DNA of 64,000 bases from Methyloceanibacter sp. wino2 (GTDB taxonomy: Bacteria; Pseudomonadota; Alphaproteobacteria; Rhizobiales; Methyloligellaceae): positions 2,214,501 through 2,278,500 of the forward strand of contig NZ_CP028960.1 in the NCBI RefSeq assembly GCF_003071365.1, read 5' to 3'. This document shows, piece after piece, positions 34,568-43,091 of the stretch. The position numbers and the translations under genes are program-made. Under the pieces are notes generated by a model. The model did no database searches. It had not been told where the DNA came from and was given only the letters and a program-made list of their open reading frames with translations. How positions within the stretch are numbered: the stretch's first letter is position 1; each line of letters starts with the position of its first letter.

Positions 34568-37372
34568 ATGAGGACGAGGGTGTGCGGGGGCGCACTGGCG
34601 CTTGGAATCTGTGTAGTTGCGCCAGCTGAAGCAATTAGTCAAACCGCTGAAAATGAAGCTGTTTCCGAACAAGCCGCGCCGTCGGTAACGACGCCGGCCG
34701 CTGGTGGAGAGCCCCCGGCGCCGGATGGGATTGAGGGTGACGTCCCGGCCGTCGAGATCATTCAACCAGCGGCGGAACCCGCGCAGCCGCCGGAACCGGT
34801 GCAGGCCGAAGCCGAGCCCGAACCACGGCCCCGTCCGGTTTCTCGTCCGGCACCTCAGCCGGTTGTGACCGCGCCAGAGCCGGTCGCGTACGAGCCGCCG
34901 CCTGCCGAAGCCTTCGAGCCCATCGAGCCGGAACTGTTCTTCCCATCGCTGATCACGCAGCAGCAGCCGGGCTATTACGGACCGGTCGGCGGCGAGGCCA
35001 GCTTCGAGCGCTCTTGGAACGGGGTTCAGTCGCCGATCAATCCGAACAATGGGATCGCGCCCGGGAACCTGCAGGACTTTTCGGAAGCCGGCAGCCGTGT
35101 GACGCGCCAGCAGATCAACGAGCAGGATCCGCTCAGCACCAACGACATCCTGCAGCGCGTGCCTGGTCTTACGATCGTCAACGATGACGGTATCGGTAAC
35201 CAAGGCGGTATTGGCATCCGCGGGTCCAATCCGCGGCGGTCACGTAAGGTCCTCGTCATGGAGGATGGCCAGTCCATCAACATGAGCCTCTACATCGATC
35301 CGTCCGTGCACTACGTGCCGCCGCCGGATCGCATCGAGGCCGTCGAAGTGATCAAAGGCTCGATCATCTACGCCCCGAACAACAACTTCGGCGCCGTCAA
35401 CTTCCGCAATTTGCAGCCCTTCGGGCCGGATGAGTTCGTCCTGTCGGGTGAAGGCGGCGCGGTCGCGTTGGAAGGAGCCGGCGGCGATGGTGGCGCGGGC
35501 AAGTGGCACGTACACAACCGAAAGACCTGGGGGAACTGGGGAACGGTTGTGTCCTATACGGGCGCCGATGTTCAAGGCTCCTGGGATACGGAGCGTCTAA
35601 GCTACAACGACTTCTATGCCGCCGTGGGCTGGAAGGACACCAACGCGGACTTCGTGTTCTCCGGTTCCTACATGCGCCAGCGCGATAAGTACGACGAAGC
35701 GAATCTGGAATTTGAAGAAGAAGAGGACGGCGAGGAAGAAGGCGATCTGGCGGAGGACGAGGAACTCGAGGAAGAAGAGGAGACCGTGTTCCGGTCCGAC
35801 ACGGTCGAGCAAGCCTTCTTCCGGGAGATCAAGCACTGCAAGACCTGCTTCAACCCCGGCTCGCGCTTCAGTACCTACAATGCCGACCCGTTCCGGCTTC
35901 AGGGCACGCTGAATTACTATTTCGACGACGATACGAGCTCAAACACGCGAGTCTATTACTACCACCATCGGCGTGACCGGTATCAGAACTTCGAGGGCGC
36001 CGATCCCTCGCGGGCCGAGGACGATTTCAGCCCGCTCTTCTTCGGCGACGAGGCGATCATTCCCGAAGGCGTGATGCTTGGCCGCTTGCGGACATATCAG
36101 CATGTCGGCGGCGAGCAGCGCTTCGAACTGGCCAACCGCGAGTTCATTTCCGGGCTCAGCCAAGATCTGCAGATGGGCGCGCGCTTCGAGCACCACACCT
36201 TCGCTAACCGCAACTTCTTCGGCGACCAGGGCGAGATCCTCACCGATGGCGACAAGAAGGGCCTCACGGTCTTCGATAGCGAGCACGAGGCCGATGCGGT
36301 GTCGGCCTACCTCCAGACGGTGATCCACGCGACGCCGGCCATCGACATCGTCCCGGGCATTCGCTTCGAGCATATCTCGTCGAAAGTGCATCAGACCGCC
36401 TCCAGTGAAGAGGAAGGCGAGGGCGAAGGCGAGCTCGATGAATGCGAATACGCGGGCCGCGAGTTCTTCGACGGCGAGGAGTGCGTGATCTTCGCGCTCA
36501 ATCGGGACACGCAGAACTTCAGCTACGACAAGACGTACTGGCTGCCCGGCATCTCCTTCTCCTGGGGGCTGTTCGGAAAACAAGTCGTCCCGGCATCCGC
36601 CGACAAGTCTCTTCAGGAACTGGAGACCGTCTATCACACCACCATGTATGGCGGTTACAACCGCGGCGTGACGATCCCCGTTCAGCGCGAGGGACCCTTC
36701 CCGCCGAAGGACGAGCTCGGTGACAACTTCCAGCTCGGTGTCCGTTCCACGGGCGTCAAGGGCGTGACGCTCGACATGGCCGGGTTCTTCAAGTCCATCG
36801 AGAACTTCCAGGTCCGCGGCTCCGCGACGACCACGTCCGGACTCAACGTCTATACGAATATCGACCAGGTCGAGATCAGCGGTTTCGAGATGTATGGCCG
36901 CCTCGACTCGCGGCCCTTCACGGGATGGAACCTCAATCCGTACGCCGAAGCGACGTTCACTTATTCGCACGGTGAGATCACCGAAGGCATTCTGCCGGAC
37001 GGTGAGAGCATCGTCGGCAACCGCATTCCTTTCGCGCCGCGTGAGGTCGCCTATCTGACGACGGGCATCGAGAGCACGGCCGGGTGGAACGCAAGCGTCA
37101 GCTTCATCTATCGGGGCGAGTTCTATACCGACGAGCAAAACACGCCCTATGGCGGCGATCCGAGCGGCGAGGACGGCTTGGTGCCGAGTGTCTGGCTGCT
37201 CAGCGCGCGGGCCAACTACACGGTCCCGCAGAACGTGATGCCGAACGCCGATATGGTGCTGTTCGTCTCCGGTGAGAACCTGACGAACGAGTTGTACATC
37301 ACCGACCGTGAGGACGGCATCAAACCCGGTCTCGGGCGCTCGCTCATGGCGGGCGCAAGGCTGAAGTGGTAG
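34568..37372 (+). CDS. TonB-dependent outer membrane receptor 1, with highly acidic loop
   Basis: A 934-residue receptor: signal peptide, a Pro/Glu-rich spacer (about 30-130), a plug domain (SRVTRQQINEQDPLSTNDILQ, VPGLTIVND, GIRGSNPRRSRKVLVMEDGQ, VEVIKGS) and a 22-strand barrel ending GRSLMAGARLKW. The type resembles Fe-dicitrate (FecA-like) receptors. An extracellular-type loop at residues about 381-405 has 19 acidic residues in 25, followed by KHCKTCFNP. A second Cys pair lies in DECEYAG and GEECVIF. A strong GGGGGG ribosome site precedes the ATG at 34568. Receptor 2 (37926-40643) is a clear tandem paralogue. Ligand unknown; metal binding is inferred. Confidence 0.88.
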   Translation: MRTRVCGGALALGICVVAPAEAISQTAENEAVSEQAAPSVTTPAAGGEPPAPDGIEGDVPAVEIIQPAAEPAQPPEPVQAEAEPEPRPRPVSRPAPQPVVTAPEPVAYEPPPAEAFEPIEPELFFPSLITQQQPGYYGPVGGEASFERSWNGVQSPINPNNGIAPGNLQDFSEAGSRVTRQQINEQDPLSTNDILQRVPGLTIVNDDGIGNQGGIGIRGSNPRRSRKVLVMEDGQSINMSLYIDPSVHYVPPPDRIEAVEVIKGSIIYAPNNNFGAVNFRNLQPFGPDEFVLSGEGGAVALEGAGGDGGAGKWHVHNRKTWGNWGTVVSYTGADVQGSWDTERLSYNDFYAAVGWKDTNADFVFSGSYMRQRDKYDEANLEFEEEEDGEEEGDLAEDEELEEEEETVFRSDTVEQAFFREIKHCKTCFNPGSRFSTYNADPFRLQGTLNYYFDDDTSSNTRVYYYHHRRDRYQNFEGADPSRAEDDFSPLFFGDEAIIPEGVMLGRLRTYQHVGGEQRFELANREFISGLSQDLQMGARFEHHTFANRNFFGDQGEILTDGDKKGLTVFDSEHEADAVSAYLQTVIHATPAIDIVPGIRFEHISSKVHQTASSEEEGEGEGELDECEYAGREFFDGEECVIFALNRDTQNFSYDKTYWLPGISFSWGLFGKQVVPASADKSLQELETVYHTTMYGGYNRGVTIPVQREGPFPPKDELGDNFQLGVRSTGVKGVTLDMAGFFKSIENFQVRGSATTTSGLNVYTNIDQVEISGFEMYGRLDSRPFTGWNLNPYAEATFTYSHGEITEGILPDGESIVGNRIPFAPREVAYLTTGIESTAGWNASVSFIYRGEFYTDEQNTPYGGDPSGEDGLVPSVWLLSARANYTVPQNVMPNADMVLFVSGENLTNELYITDREDGIKPGLGRSLMAGARLKW

Positions 37373-37412
37373 GTCGCCCGAGCGACAAACCCAAAAGCCT
37401 CAGTAGGAACAA

Positions 37413-37442
37413 GGCGGCGCCAAGTGCGCCGCCTTTCTTCTT
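37413..37442 (+). terminator. Terminator of TonB receptor 1
   Basis: GGCGGCGC-CAAGT-GCGCCGCC stem-loop followed by TTTCTTCTT, 40 bases after the stop. Confidence 0.9.
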
Positions 37443-37925
37443 GCAGGTACGGCGCGGCGCATGTGTGATTTTCGCCACAAGCGCACAAATATGAGGCGCA
37501 GTCGGGAGTCGCTCAAATGCCTAACATCCAGGCCTATTTGGGATTACTTCCCAGAAGGCCAGGAAGAAATCCAATACGTATTGGCAACTGTTGAGGGGCT
37601 AAGTCCCTGAATTTTGCAGAAGCGCGCCAATATCGCGCGGGGCGGCCCCGTTGATTGCCCGCACTGCCGTCTGGCGCCCGGGAAGAACTTCCCGCCTGTT
37701 TTTGGATAGCCCCGTTAAGCGTCCTCTTACACAGTTTTGACGGGGCGAAATCAGGGCATGGGGGATTCGCACGGGGACTTCTGGACGATCGACCGCCACG
37801 TTTCCACGATGGGGTCGAGGTTTCGTGGCATCCGTAGCTTCCCACAGTCCAAACACAAAATGCCCCGTCAGGGAGAATGCAGTCTTCGCCTCGCGGAGAC
37901 TCACGATAGAGGACTGGGGGAAAGA
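37443..37925 (+). promoter_or_regulatory. Long leader region of TonB receptor 2 with alternative pairings
   Basis: About 480 bases without a supportable gene. Segment A GCCCCGT (37709-37715) can pair with B ACGGGGC (37740-37746), while B extended, TGACGGGGC (37738-37746), can pair instead with C GCCCCGTCA (37862-37870). A:B and B:C exclude one another, the logic of an attenuator or riboswitch. C ends 55 bases before the start codon. No known riboswitch consensus was recognised. The open frame running in from 37737 lacks a signal peptide and was rejected as the N-terminus. Confidence 0.4.
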
Positions 37926-40643
37926 ATGCCTTCACGCGTGTTTTGGGGTGCACTTGCAGTGGGCAGTGCGGCCTTCCTGCCATACGAGGCAGTAGGTCAG
38001 ACTGCTGAAAACGAGCCCGTTTCGGAACAGGCCGCGCCGTCCGCAACGACGCCGTCGGCTGGTGGGGAGCCCCCAACGGGCCAAGAGACCGAGGGTGACG
38101 TGCCGGCCGTCGAGGTCATTCAGCCCCAGGCCGAACCCGAGCAGCCTCCCGTGCAGGCCGAACGCGAGCCGGCGCCACGGCCCCGTCCCGTTTCACGTCC
38201 GGCGCCGCAGCCGGTGGTGACCGCGCCGGAGCCGGTGGCGTATGAGCCGCCCCCGGAGCCTGCGTTCCAGCCCATCGAGCCCGAGGCCGTTCTGCCGAAC
38301 CTGGTTACGCAACCCGCACCGGAATACTACGGACCGCCTGGAGGGCTGGGGAGCTTTGAGCGTTCCGTGAACTCCGCGCAATCGCCGATCGTGCCGACGC
38401 AAGGCATCATCCCGGGCAATCTGCAGGATTTCTCGAGCGCTGCCAGCCGTGTGACCCGCGAGAAGATCAACGAGCAGGATCCGCTGACGACTAACGAGAT
38501 CCTGTCGACCGTTCCCGGCGTGGCGATCATCAACGATGACGGCATGGGCCGGCATGGCGGCATCAGCATTCGCGGCACCCCCGCACGCCGTTCGCGCAAA
38601 GTGCTGGTCATGGAAGACGGACGGTCGATCAATCAGAGCCTTTGGCTCGATCCTTCGACGCATTACACGCCGCCCACGGAACGTCTCGAATCCGTCGAGG
38701 TGTTGCGCGGCACGGTCCTCACCTACGGCCCGAACAACAACTCGGGCGTGGTGAACTTCCGCAACCTTCAGCCCTTCGGCGCGAACGAGTCCCAGGTTTC
38801 GTTCCAAACCGGCGGGGTGTCGGTGGAAGGTCCCGGCGTCGACAATGGCGATGCGAGCAAGTGGCATGCGCATACCCGGCACTCGACCGACGATTGGGGC
38901 ATCGTGCTGTCCTACACCGGTGCCAGCGGTCAGGGTGCATGGAACACCGAGCGGCTGAGCTACAACGACTTCTATGGTGCAATCGGCTGGAAGGGTGAGA
39001 ATTCCGACTTCACGTTCTCGACCGTCTACTTCGCCCAGCGCGACCAGTACGACGAGTCGAACCTGGAAGGAGAGGACGAGGATCCGCCCGGACAGGTGGA
39101 GAGCCTCCTCCTGAATAACTACAAGCACTGTAAGACGTGCTTTAATCCAGCCTCCGGGCTCAACGAGTACAATGCCGACCTGTGGCTGTTCCAGGGTATC
39201 TACAATTACTATCTGGACCAGGACACGACCATTTCGGCACGCGCCTACGGGCAGCTCCTCAAGCGGTATCGCTATTTCAACGTTGAGGGCGAGAACCCGC
39301 TTGCAGCGGAGACCAGCTTCAATCCCTTCATCGATGGAGACGAAGTCTTCATTCCCGAAGGGGTGATGGAGGGACGTCTGCGCGAGTACGACAATTTCGG
39401 CACCGAGCTGCGTACCGAACTCGCAAACCGGCCGTTCCTATTCGGCATGGCGCAAAACCTGCAGATGGGTGTCCGGTACGAATACAATAGCTTCACCGAC
39501 CAGAACATTCTCGGTCAGCAGGGGCGCATTCTGGATGGTTTCGATACGAACGGCCTGACGTTCTTCCATCGGAAGCACGAAGCCAACGCGGTGTCGGCCT
39601 TCGTTCAGACCGATATTTCCGTGAACGACAATCTGAACATCGTTCCGGGTGCACGGCTCGATCATTATCGCATCACGCGTAAGACCCTTGCGCTGCCAGG
39701 CGAGGACGACGAGGAGTTCGACGAGTGTCCGGGTGGCGCGTTCGGTGGCGAGGAATGCGTCGTCATCGAGGACTTCAGCGGCAACCAGTACACCGAGTCG
39801 TTCGACAAGACCCATGTCCTTCCCGGCATCGCCTTCGCCTACGGGTTTGGCCGGCAGGACGCTCCGATGACTCTCGGTTCGAAGTCGCTCGGTCCCGTCA
39901 CGATGGAGAAGCCGACATTCGCCAACACTCTGTATGGTGGCTACCATCGCGGTCTGACCATGGGCGTGCTGCGCGAAGCCGCGTTCCCGCCAGGGGACGA
40001 GATCGGCAACAACTTCCAGCTTGGTGTGCGGTCGACGGCGGTGAAGGGCATCACCTTCGACGTCGCCGGGTTCCATCAGAACATCCAGGATTATCAAATC
40101 AAGGGTTCCACGACCGACGTGGCCGGCAACAACGTCTACTCGCTCATCAACGAGGTGCACGTTAACGGCTTCGAAGCTTATGGACGGCTCGACACGCGGC
40201 CTTACACCGGCTGGACGTTGAATCCTTATCTGGAAGGCAGCTTCACGCTCGCCGACAACAAGATCCAGGATGGATACAACGAGGACGGCGAGTCGGTTGC
40301 GGGCAATTACGTGCCGGAAGTGCCTCGCGAGTTCGCGTACCTGACGGTCGGTATCGAAAGCCTCAAAGGCTGGAATGCGAGCGTCAGCTGGACCTATCGC
40401 GGCTCGTTCTACACCGATGAGAACAACACGCCGTTCGGCGGGGATCCCGAGGGTGAGAACGGCGAAGTTCCCAGCGTCTGGCTGCTCTCAGCCCGTGCGA
40501 ACTACACGATCCCGAAAACCAATATGGCGGTGTTCGTGTCGGGTCAGAACCTTACGGACGAACTGTACATCACCGACCGCGAGGACGGCGTCAAACCCGG
40601 CATCGGCCGTACGCTCATGGCTGGCGCACGGTTGAAGTGGTAA
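37926..40643 (+). CDS. TonB-dependent outer membrane receptor 2
   Basis: A 905-residue paralogue of receptor 1. It shares the start (QTAENE.VSEQAAPS), the Pro-rich spacer ending VSRPAPQPVVTAPEPVAYEPP, the plug (VPGVAIIND, GISIRGTPARRSRKVLVMEDGRSI), KHCKTCFNP, GEECVVIE, and the C-terminus GVKPGIGRTLMAGARLKW. The very acidic loop of receptor 1 is shortened here to about GEDEDPPG. The start at 37926 (MPSRVFWGALAVGSAA) gives a signal peptide and has GGGGGAAAG just upstream; the frame is open further upstream but without signal sequence. It probably arose by tandem duplication and then diverged in ligand loops. Confidence 0.88.
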   Translation: MPSRVFWGALAVGSAAFLPYEAVGQTAENEPVSEQAAPSATTPSAGGEPPTGQETEGDVPAVEVIQPQAEPEQPPVQAEREPAPRPRPVSRPAPQPVVTAPEPVAYEPPPEPAFQPIEPEAVLPNLVTQPAPEYYGPPGGLGSFERSVNSAQSPIVPTQGIIPGNLQDFSSAASRVTREKINEQDPLTTNEILSTVPGVAIINDDGMGRHGGISIRGTPARRSRKVLVMEDGRSINQSLWLDPSTHYTPPTERLESVEVLRGTVLTYGPNNNSGVVNFRNLQPFGANESQVSFQTGGVSVEGPGVDNGDASKWHAHTRHSTDDWGIVLSYTGASGQGAWNTERLSYNDFYGAIGWKGENSDFTFSTVYFAQRDQYDESNLEGEDEDPPGQVESLLLNNYKHCKTCFNPASGLNEYNADLWLFQGIYNYYLDQDTTISARAYGQLLKRYRYFNVEGENPLAAETSFNPFIDGDEVFIPEGVMEGRLREYDNFGTELRTELANRPFLFGMAQNLQMGVRYEYNSFTDQNILGQQGRILDGFDTNGLTFFHRKHEANAVSAFVQTDISVNDNLNIVPGARLDHYRITRKTLALPGEDDEEFDECPGGAFGGEECVVIEDFSGNQYTESFDKTHVLPGIAFAYGFGRQDAPMTLGSKSLGPVTMEKPTFANTLYGGYHRGLTMGVLREAAFPPGDEIGNNFQLGVRSTAVKGITFDVAGFHQNIQDYQIKGSTTDVAGNNVYSLINEVHVNGFEAYGRLDTRPYTGWTLNPYLEGSFTLADNKIQDGYNEDGESVAGNYVPEVPREFAYLTVGIESLKGWNASVSWTYRGSFYTDENNTPFGGDPEGENGEVPSVWLLSARANYTIPKTNMAVFVSGQNLTDELYITDREDGVKPGIGRTLMAGARLKW

Positions 40644-40670
40644 CCGCACGGCGATAAGCGCAATCGATGA

Positions 40671-40710
40671 ATGGCGGCTCGCGGAAATTCCGCGGGCCGC
40701 CATTTTCTTT
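40671..40710 (+). terminator. Terminator of TonB receptor 2
   Basis: ATGGCGGC pairs with GCCGCCAT around an inner GCGGAA/TTCCGC hairpin, followed by TTTTCTTT, 28 bases after the stop. Confidence 0.88.
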
Positions 40711-40894
40711 GGAGTCTCGTCACCTCTTGAACGGTCCCAGCGGCGATCTCAAATAGCGGTGACACGCTTGTGGCCGCGAAATTAGGCGCAGGGCATCGGC
40801 GAACGGTTGGATAATCGATCCGGCCCATGCGAAACTCGAACCTGCGGCCGCGACCCTTTCTTGCTTTCGGGCGGACCCGCTGGAAGACGTCGAT

Positions 40895-41383
40895 ATGGTG
40901 GCTTTCGAGACGCCTCTGCCTCAGATCCTAAAACTGCTGTCTTCTGTGATGGCGTTTGCACTCGCTGTGTTGATCTATGCGCCGAGCGAGGCAACTGCGG
41001 CGAGCGCTGCCGCGAAGCGGCCCGCAAGCATCTACGCCGCGCCGAACACCAGTTCGAAGGTGCTCGGCCTGATCGGCATCTCGCAAGTCGTCGACGCCAA
41101 ATCCTGCAAGAGCGGGTGGTGCCGCGTGGGACCCGGCTATGTGCAGGCGAGTTCCTTACGCTTCTTCCAGGAGCGTGAAGGATATGAGAGCGCCTACGAC
41201 TACAATGCGCCGTTGCCGCCGCCGAACTACGGCTACACCCCGGGATTTTGGGGCTTTGGTGGCCGACGTCACTACGATCGCTCCGGCAACTATACCAAAT
41301 ACGGCGTTCCCGGTTATCGCGGTCCTGTCGGTCGTCTCGAAGGGACCGTCGAGACGCGGCGCGGCCTGTTCGGCCGGCGCTAG
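40895..41383 (+). CDS. Secreted SH3-like domain protein
   Basis: A 162-residue protein with a signal sequence (VMAFALAVLIYAPSEATA), a bacterial SH3 domain (about 42-90: SIYAAPNTSSKVLGLIGISQVVDAKSCKSGWCRVG) and a Tyr/Gly/Pro-rich tail (YDYNAPLPPPNYGYTPGFWGFGGRR). Such domains bind cell-wall peptides. The two Cys in the SH3 loop may form a disulfide. The start is uncertain; ATG at 40949 would also leave a signal peptide. Confidence 0.7.
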   Translation: MVAFETPLPQILKLLSSVMAFALAVLIYAPSEATAASAAAKRPASIYAAPNTSSKVLGLIGISQVVDAKSCKSGWCRVGPGYVQASSLRFFQEREGYESAYDYNAPLPPPNYGYTPGFWGFGGRRHYDRSGNYTKYGVPGYRGPVGRLEGTVETRRGLFGRR

Positions 41384-41513
41384 TCGTCCGGATAAGCTCT
41401 CTTGTTCGGACGCCGGTCGTCGGCGCCTGCGACATCTCGACAGGCCAGTCATCGTACATCCGCGCAGGCGATGGCAGCACTATTTCCTAGGCGGCTTTGC
41501 CAAATCTTCCCGT

Positions 41514-41581
41514 CTGTTTTGCCTCACGTTGGCAAGTTGGACCTTGTAACTTCCAACGCAGGAAACGCCGAGACAGGCAAA
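41514..41581. promoter_or_regulatory. Nested inverted-repeat element (structured RNA or DNA site)
   Basis: GTTTTGCCT (41514-41522) pairs with AGGCAAAAC (41573-41581). Inside it CGTTGG (41525-41530) pairs with CCAACG (41551-41556), and, after one bulged C, AAGTT pairs with AACTT around a 9-base loop. There is no T-tract in either direction, so it does not look like a terminator. It ends 55 bases before the PepSY-like gene and could be its leader structure. Confidence 0.45.
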
Positions 41582-41636
41582 ACGACGCGACAGATGTCGC
41601 GGACCAAACGCAAGCTAGTATGAAAGGCTGACTCAT

Positions 41637-41891
41637 ATGAAGAAGTTCATGATCGCTGCCGCTGCTCTCGCTTTTGTGGCAACGCCCGCTTTCGCCGACG
41701 ACGATCCGACCGACGAAGAAGTTGCGAAGATCAAGGAAGTCATCGCGGCTTGGGGCTGTGAAGGCGGCTCCTACGAGAAGGAAACCGAGGCCACTGGTGT
41801 GTTCGAGGCCGAGGACGTGAAGTGCAAGGGCGGTCAGTACGACTTCCGCATGGACAAGGACTTCAAGGTCTTTGCGATCACGGTGGACTAA
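41637..41891 (+). CDS. Small secreted PepSY-like protein
   Basis: An 84-residue protein with a signal peptide (MKKFMIAAAALAFVATPAFA) and a mature acidic domain of 64 residues (DEEVAKIKEVIAAWGCEGGSYEKE, then KGGQYDFRMDKDFKVFAITVD), the size and strand pattern of a single PepSY/BLIP-like domain. Two cysteines may pair. GAAAGG lies about 9 bases before the ATG. A terminator follows. Function unknown; PepSY domains often inhibit or bind proteases or metals. Confidence 0.65.
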   Translation: MKKFMIAAAALAFVATPAFADDDPTDEEVAKIKEVIAAWGCEGGSYEKETEATGVFEAEDVKCKGGQYDFRMDKDFKVFAITVD

Positions 41892-41958
41892 CACTGGTCC
41901 CCTCGTGGCGCGGATGGGCAAAAAAATGCTAAGGCCCGGCGCGGTTATCAGGGACATG

Positions 41959-41992
41959 AAAGGGGCGTGGACTTCGGGCCGCGCCCCTTTTT
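41959..41992 (+). terminator. Terminator after the PepSY-like gene
   Basis: AAAGGGGCGTGG pairs with CCGCGCCCCTTT (one G-U pair) across an 8-base loop and runs into TTTTT. Confidence 0.85.
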
Positions 41993-42115
41993 GCTGTCCT
42001 AATCGAGGCGAACGCCGCGTTTTCCATTAGCGCTGCGGAAGTTCTTCGTCGTTACAGATGAAGATCAAGAATGGACTTGACGGGCGACACCCGCAGACGC
42101 CATGCATGCGCTGCT

Positions 42116-43054
42116 ATGCTCATCAAAGTTATCGGCGCTGGTGCAGGCGGCGGCCTGCCGCAATGGAACTGCAACGGCCGGAATTCGGCCGATGCGCGGT
42201 CGGGTCTTCCGACGGTCAAACCCCGCACGCAGGCCTCCGTGGCCGTCAGTGCGGACGGTAAGCAATGGGTCCTGTTGAACGCGGCGCCGGATTTGCGCCA
42301 GCAGATCAACGAGACGCCCGAACTTCAGCCCGATCCGAACGGTCCGCCGCGCAACAGCCCCATCAAGGCTGTCGTGTTGACGAATGGAGACGTGGACGCG
42401 GTCGCGGGTCTGTTGTGTCTGCGCGAGAGCCAGCCGCTGACGGTTTACGGCAGCGCGCGCGTACTCGATGTGCTGGCCAGCAACAGCATCTTCGATGTTC
42501 TCAATCCTGATCTCGTCGCGCGGAAGACCATGGAACTGGGCTCATCGTTCGCGGTCGAAGGGCCGGACGGCCCCGTGGGGCTGACGGTCGAAGCCTTTAC
42601 GGTACCGGGAAAGATCCCGCTCTATCTCGAGGACGAGGAGAAGGGCACGGGCGGCAGCTTCGGCACGGAGGAGGGCGACACGCTCGGCCTCAAGGTGACC
42701 GAGAATGCGAGCGGCAAGTCGTTCTTTTTTATCCCGGGCTGCTCGGGTATCGACGATACGTTGCGGTCGCGGCTTCAGGGCGCGGCACTGCTGTTCTTCG
42801 ACGGGACGCTCTACACGAACAACGAGATGATCGACCAAGGTCTCATGCAGAAGACGGGCGACCGCATCGGACATATGAATATGTCGGGTCCGAACGGAAC
42901 GCTGGCGTTGATGGAGCCCCTGGGGATCGACCGCAAGATCTTCATCCACGTGAACAATTCCAACCCGGTCCTCCGGGAGGATTCGCCCGAGCGTGCTGCC
43001 GTGGAAGCGGCGGGCTGGACCGTCTCCTATGACGGTATGGAAGTCTCGCTCTAG
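42116..43054 (+). CDS. pqqB: PqqB-like metallo-beta-lactamase-fold protein, divergent
   Basis: A 312-residue protein aligned by eye along its length with PqqB of PQQ biosynthesis: MLIKVIGAGAGGGLPQWNCN, VKPRTQASVAVS, LLNAAPDLRQQI, SPIKAVVLTNGDVD, VPGKIPLYLED, IPGCSGID, LLFFDGTLYTNNEMI, FIHVNNSNPVL. PqqB hydroxylates the PqqA-derived tyrosine. Two family metal features are missing: the CxCxxC after PQWN reads CNGRNS, and the His of GDVDH is Ala (GDVDAVAG). No pqqA, C, D or E lies in the window. The start at 42116 matches the family; an upstream ATG at 42071 is less likely. It could be an inactive or repurposed paralogue. Confidence 0.82.
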   Translation: MLIKVIGAGAGGGLPQWNCNGRNSADARSGLPTVKPRTQASVAVSADGKQWVLLNAAPDLRQQINETPELQPDPNGPPRNSPIKAVVLTNGDVDAVAGLLCLRESQPLTVYGSARVLDVLASNSIFDVLNPDLVARKTMELGSSFAVEGPDGPVGLTVEAFTVPGKIPLYLEDEEKGTGGSFGTEEGDTLGLKVTENASGKSFFFIPGCSGIDDTLRSRLQGAALLFFDGTLYTNNEMIDQGLMQKTGDRIGHMNMSGPNGTLALMEPLGIDRKIFIHVNNSNPVLREDSPERAAVEAAGWTVSYDGMEVSL

Positions 43055-43091
43055 GCCGGTTGTATGGCGCGAAACGCGTCGGCTTGGCGGG

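Noticed and set aside
37737..37925. Longer N-terminus for TonB receptor 2
   Set aside because: It would bury the signal peptide at residue 64 and overlaps the structured leader; the start at 37926 has a better ribosome site.
41892..42115. pqqA precursor peptide upstream of pqqB
   Set aside because: No short frame with the Glu-x3-Tyr core was found in the gap.
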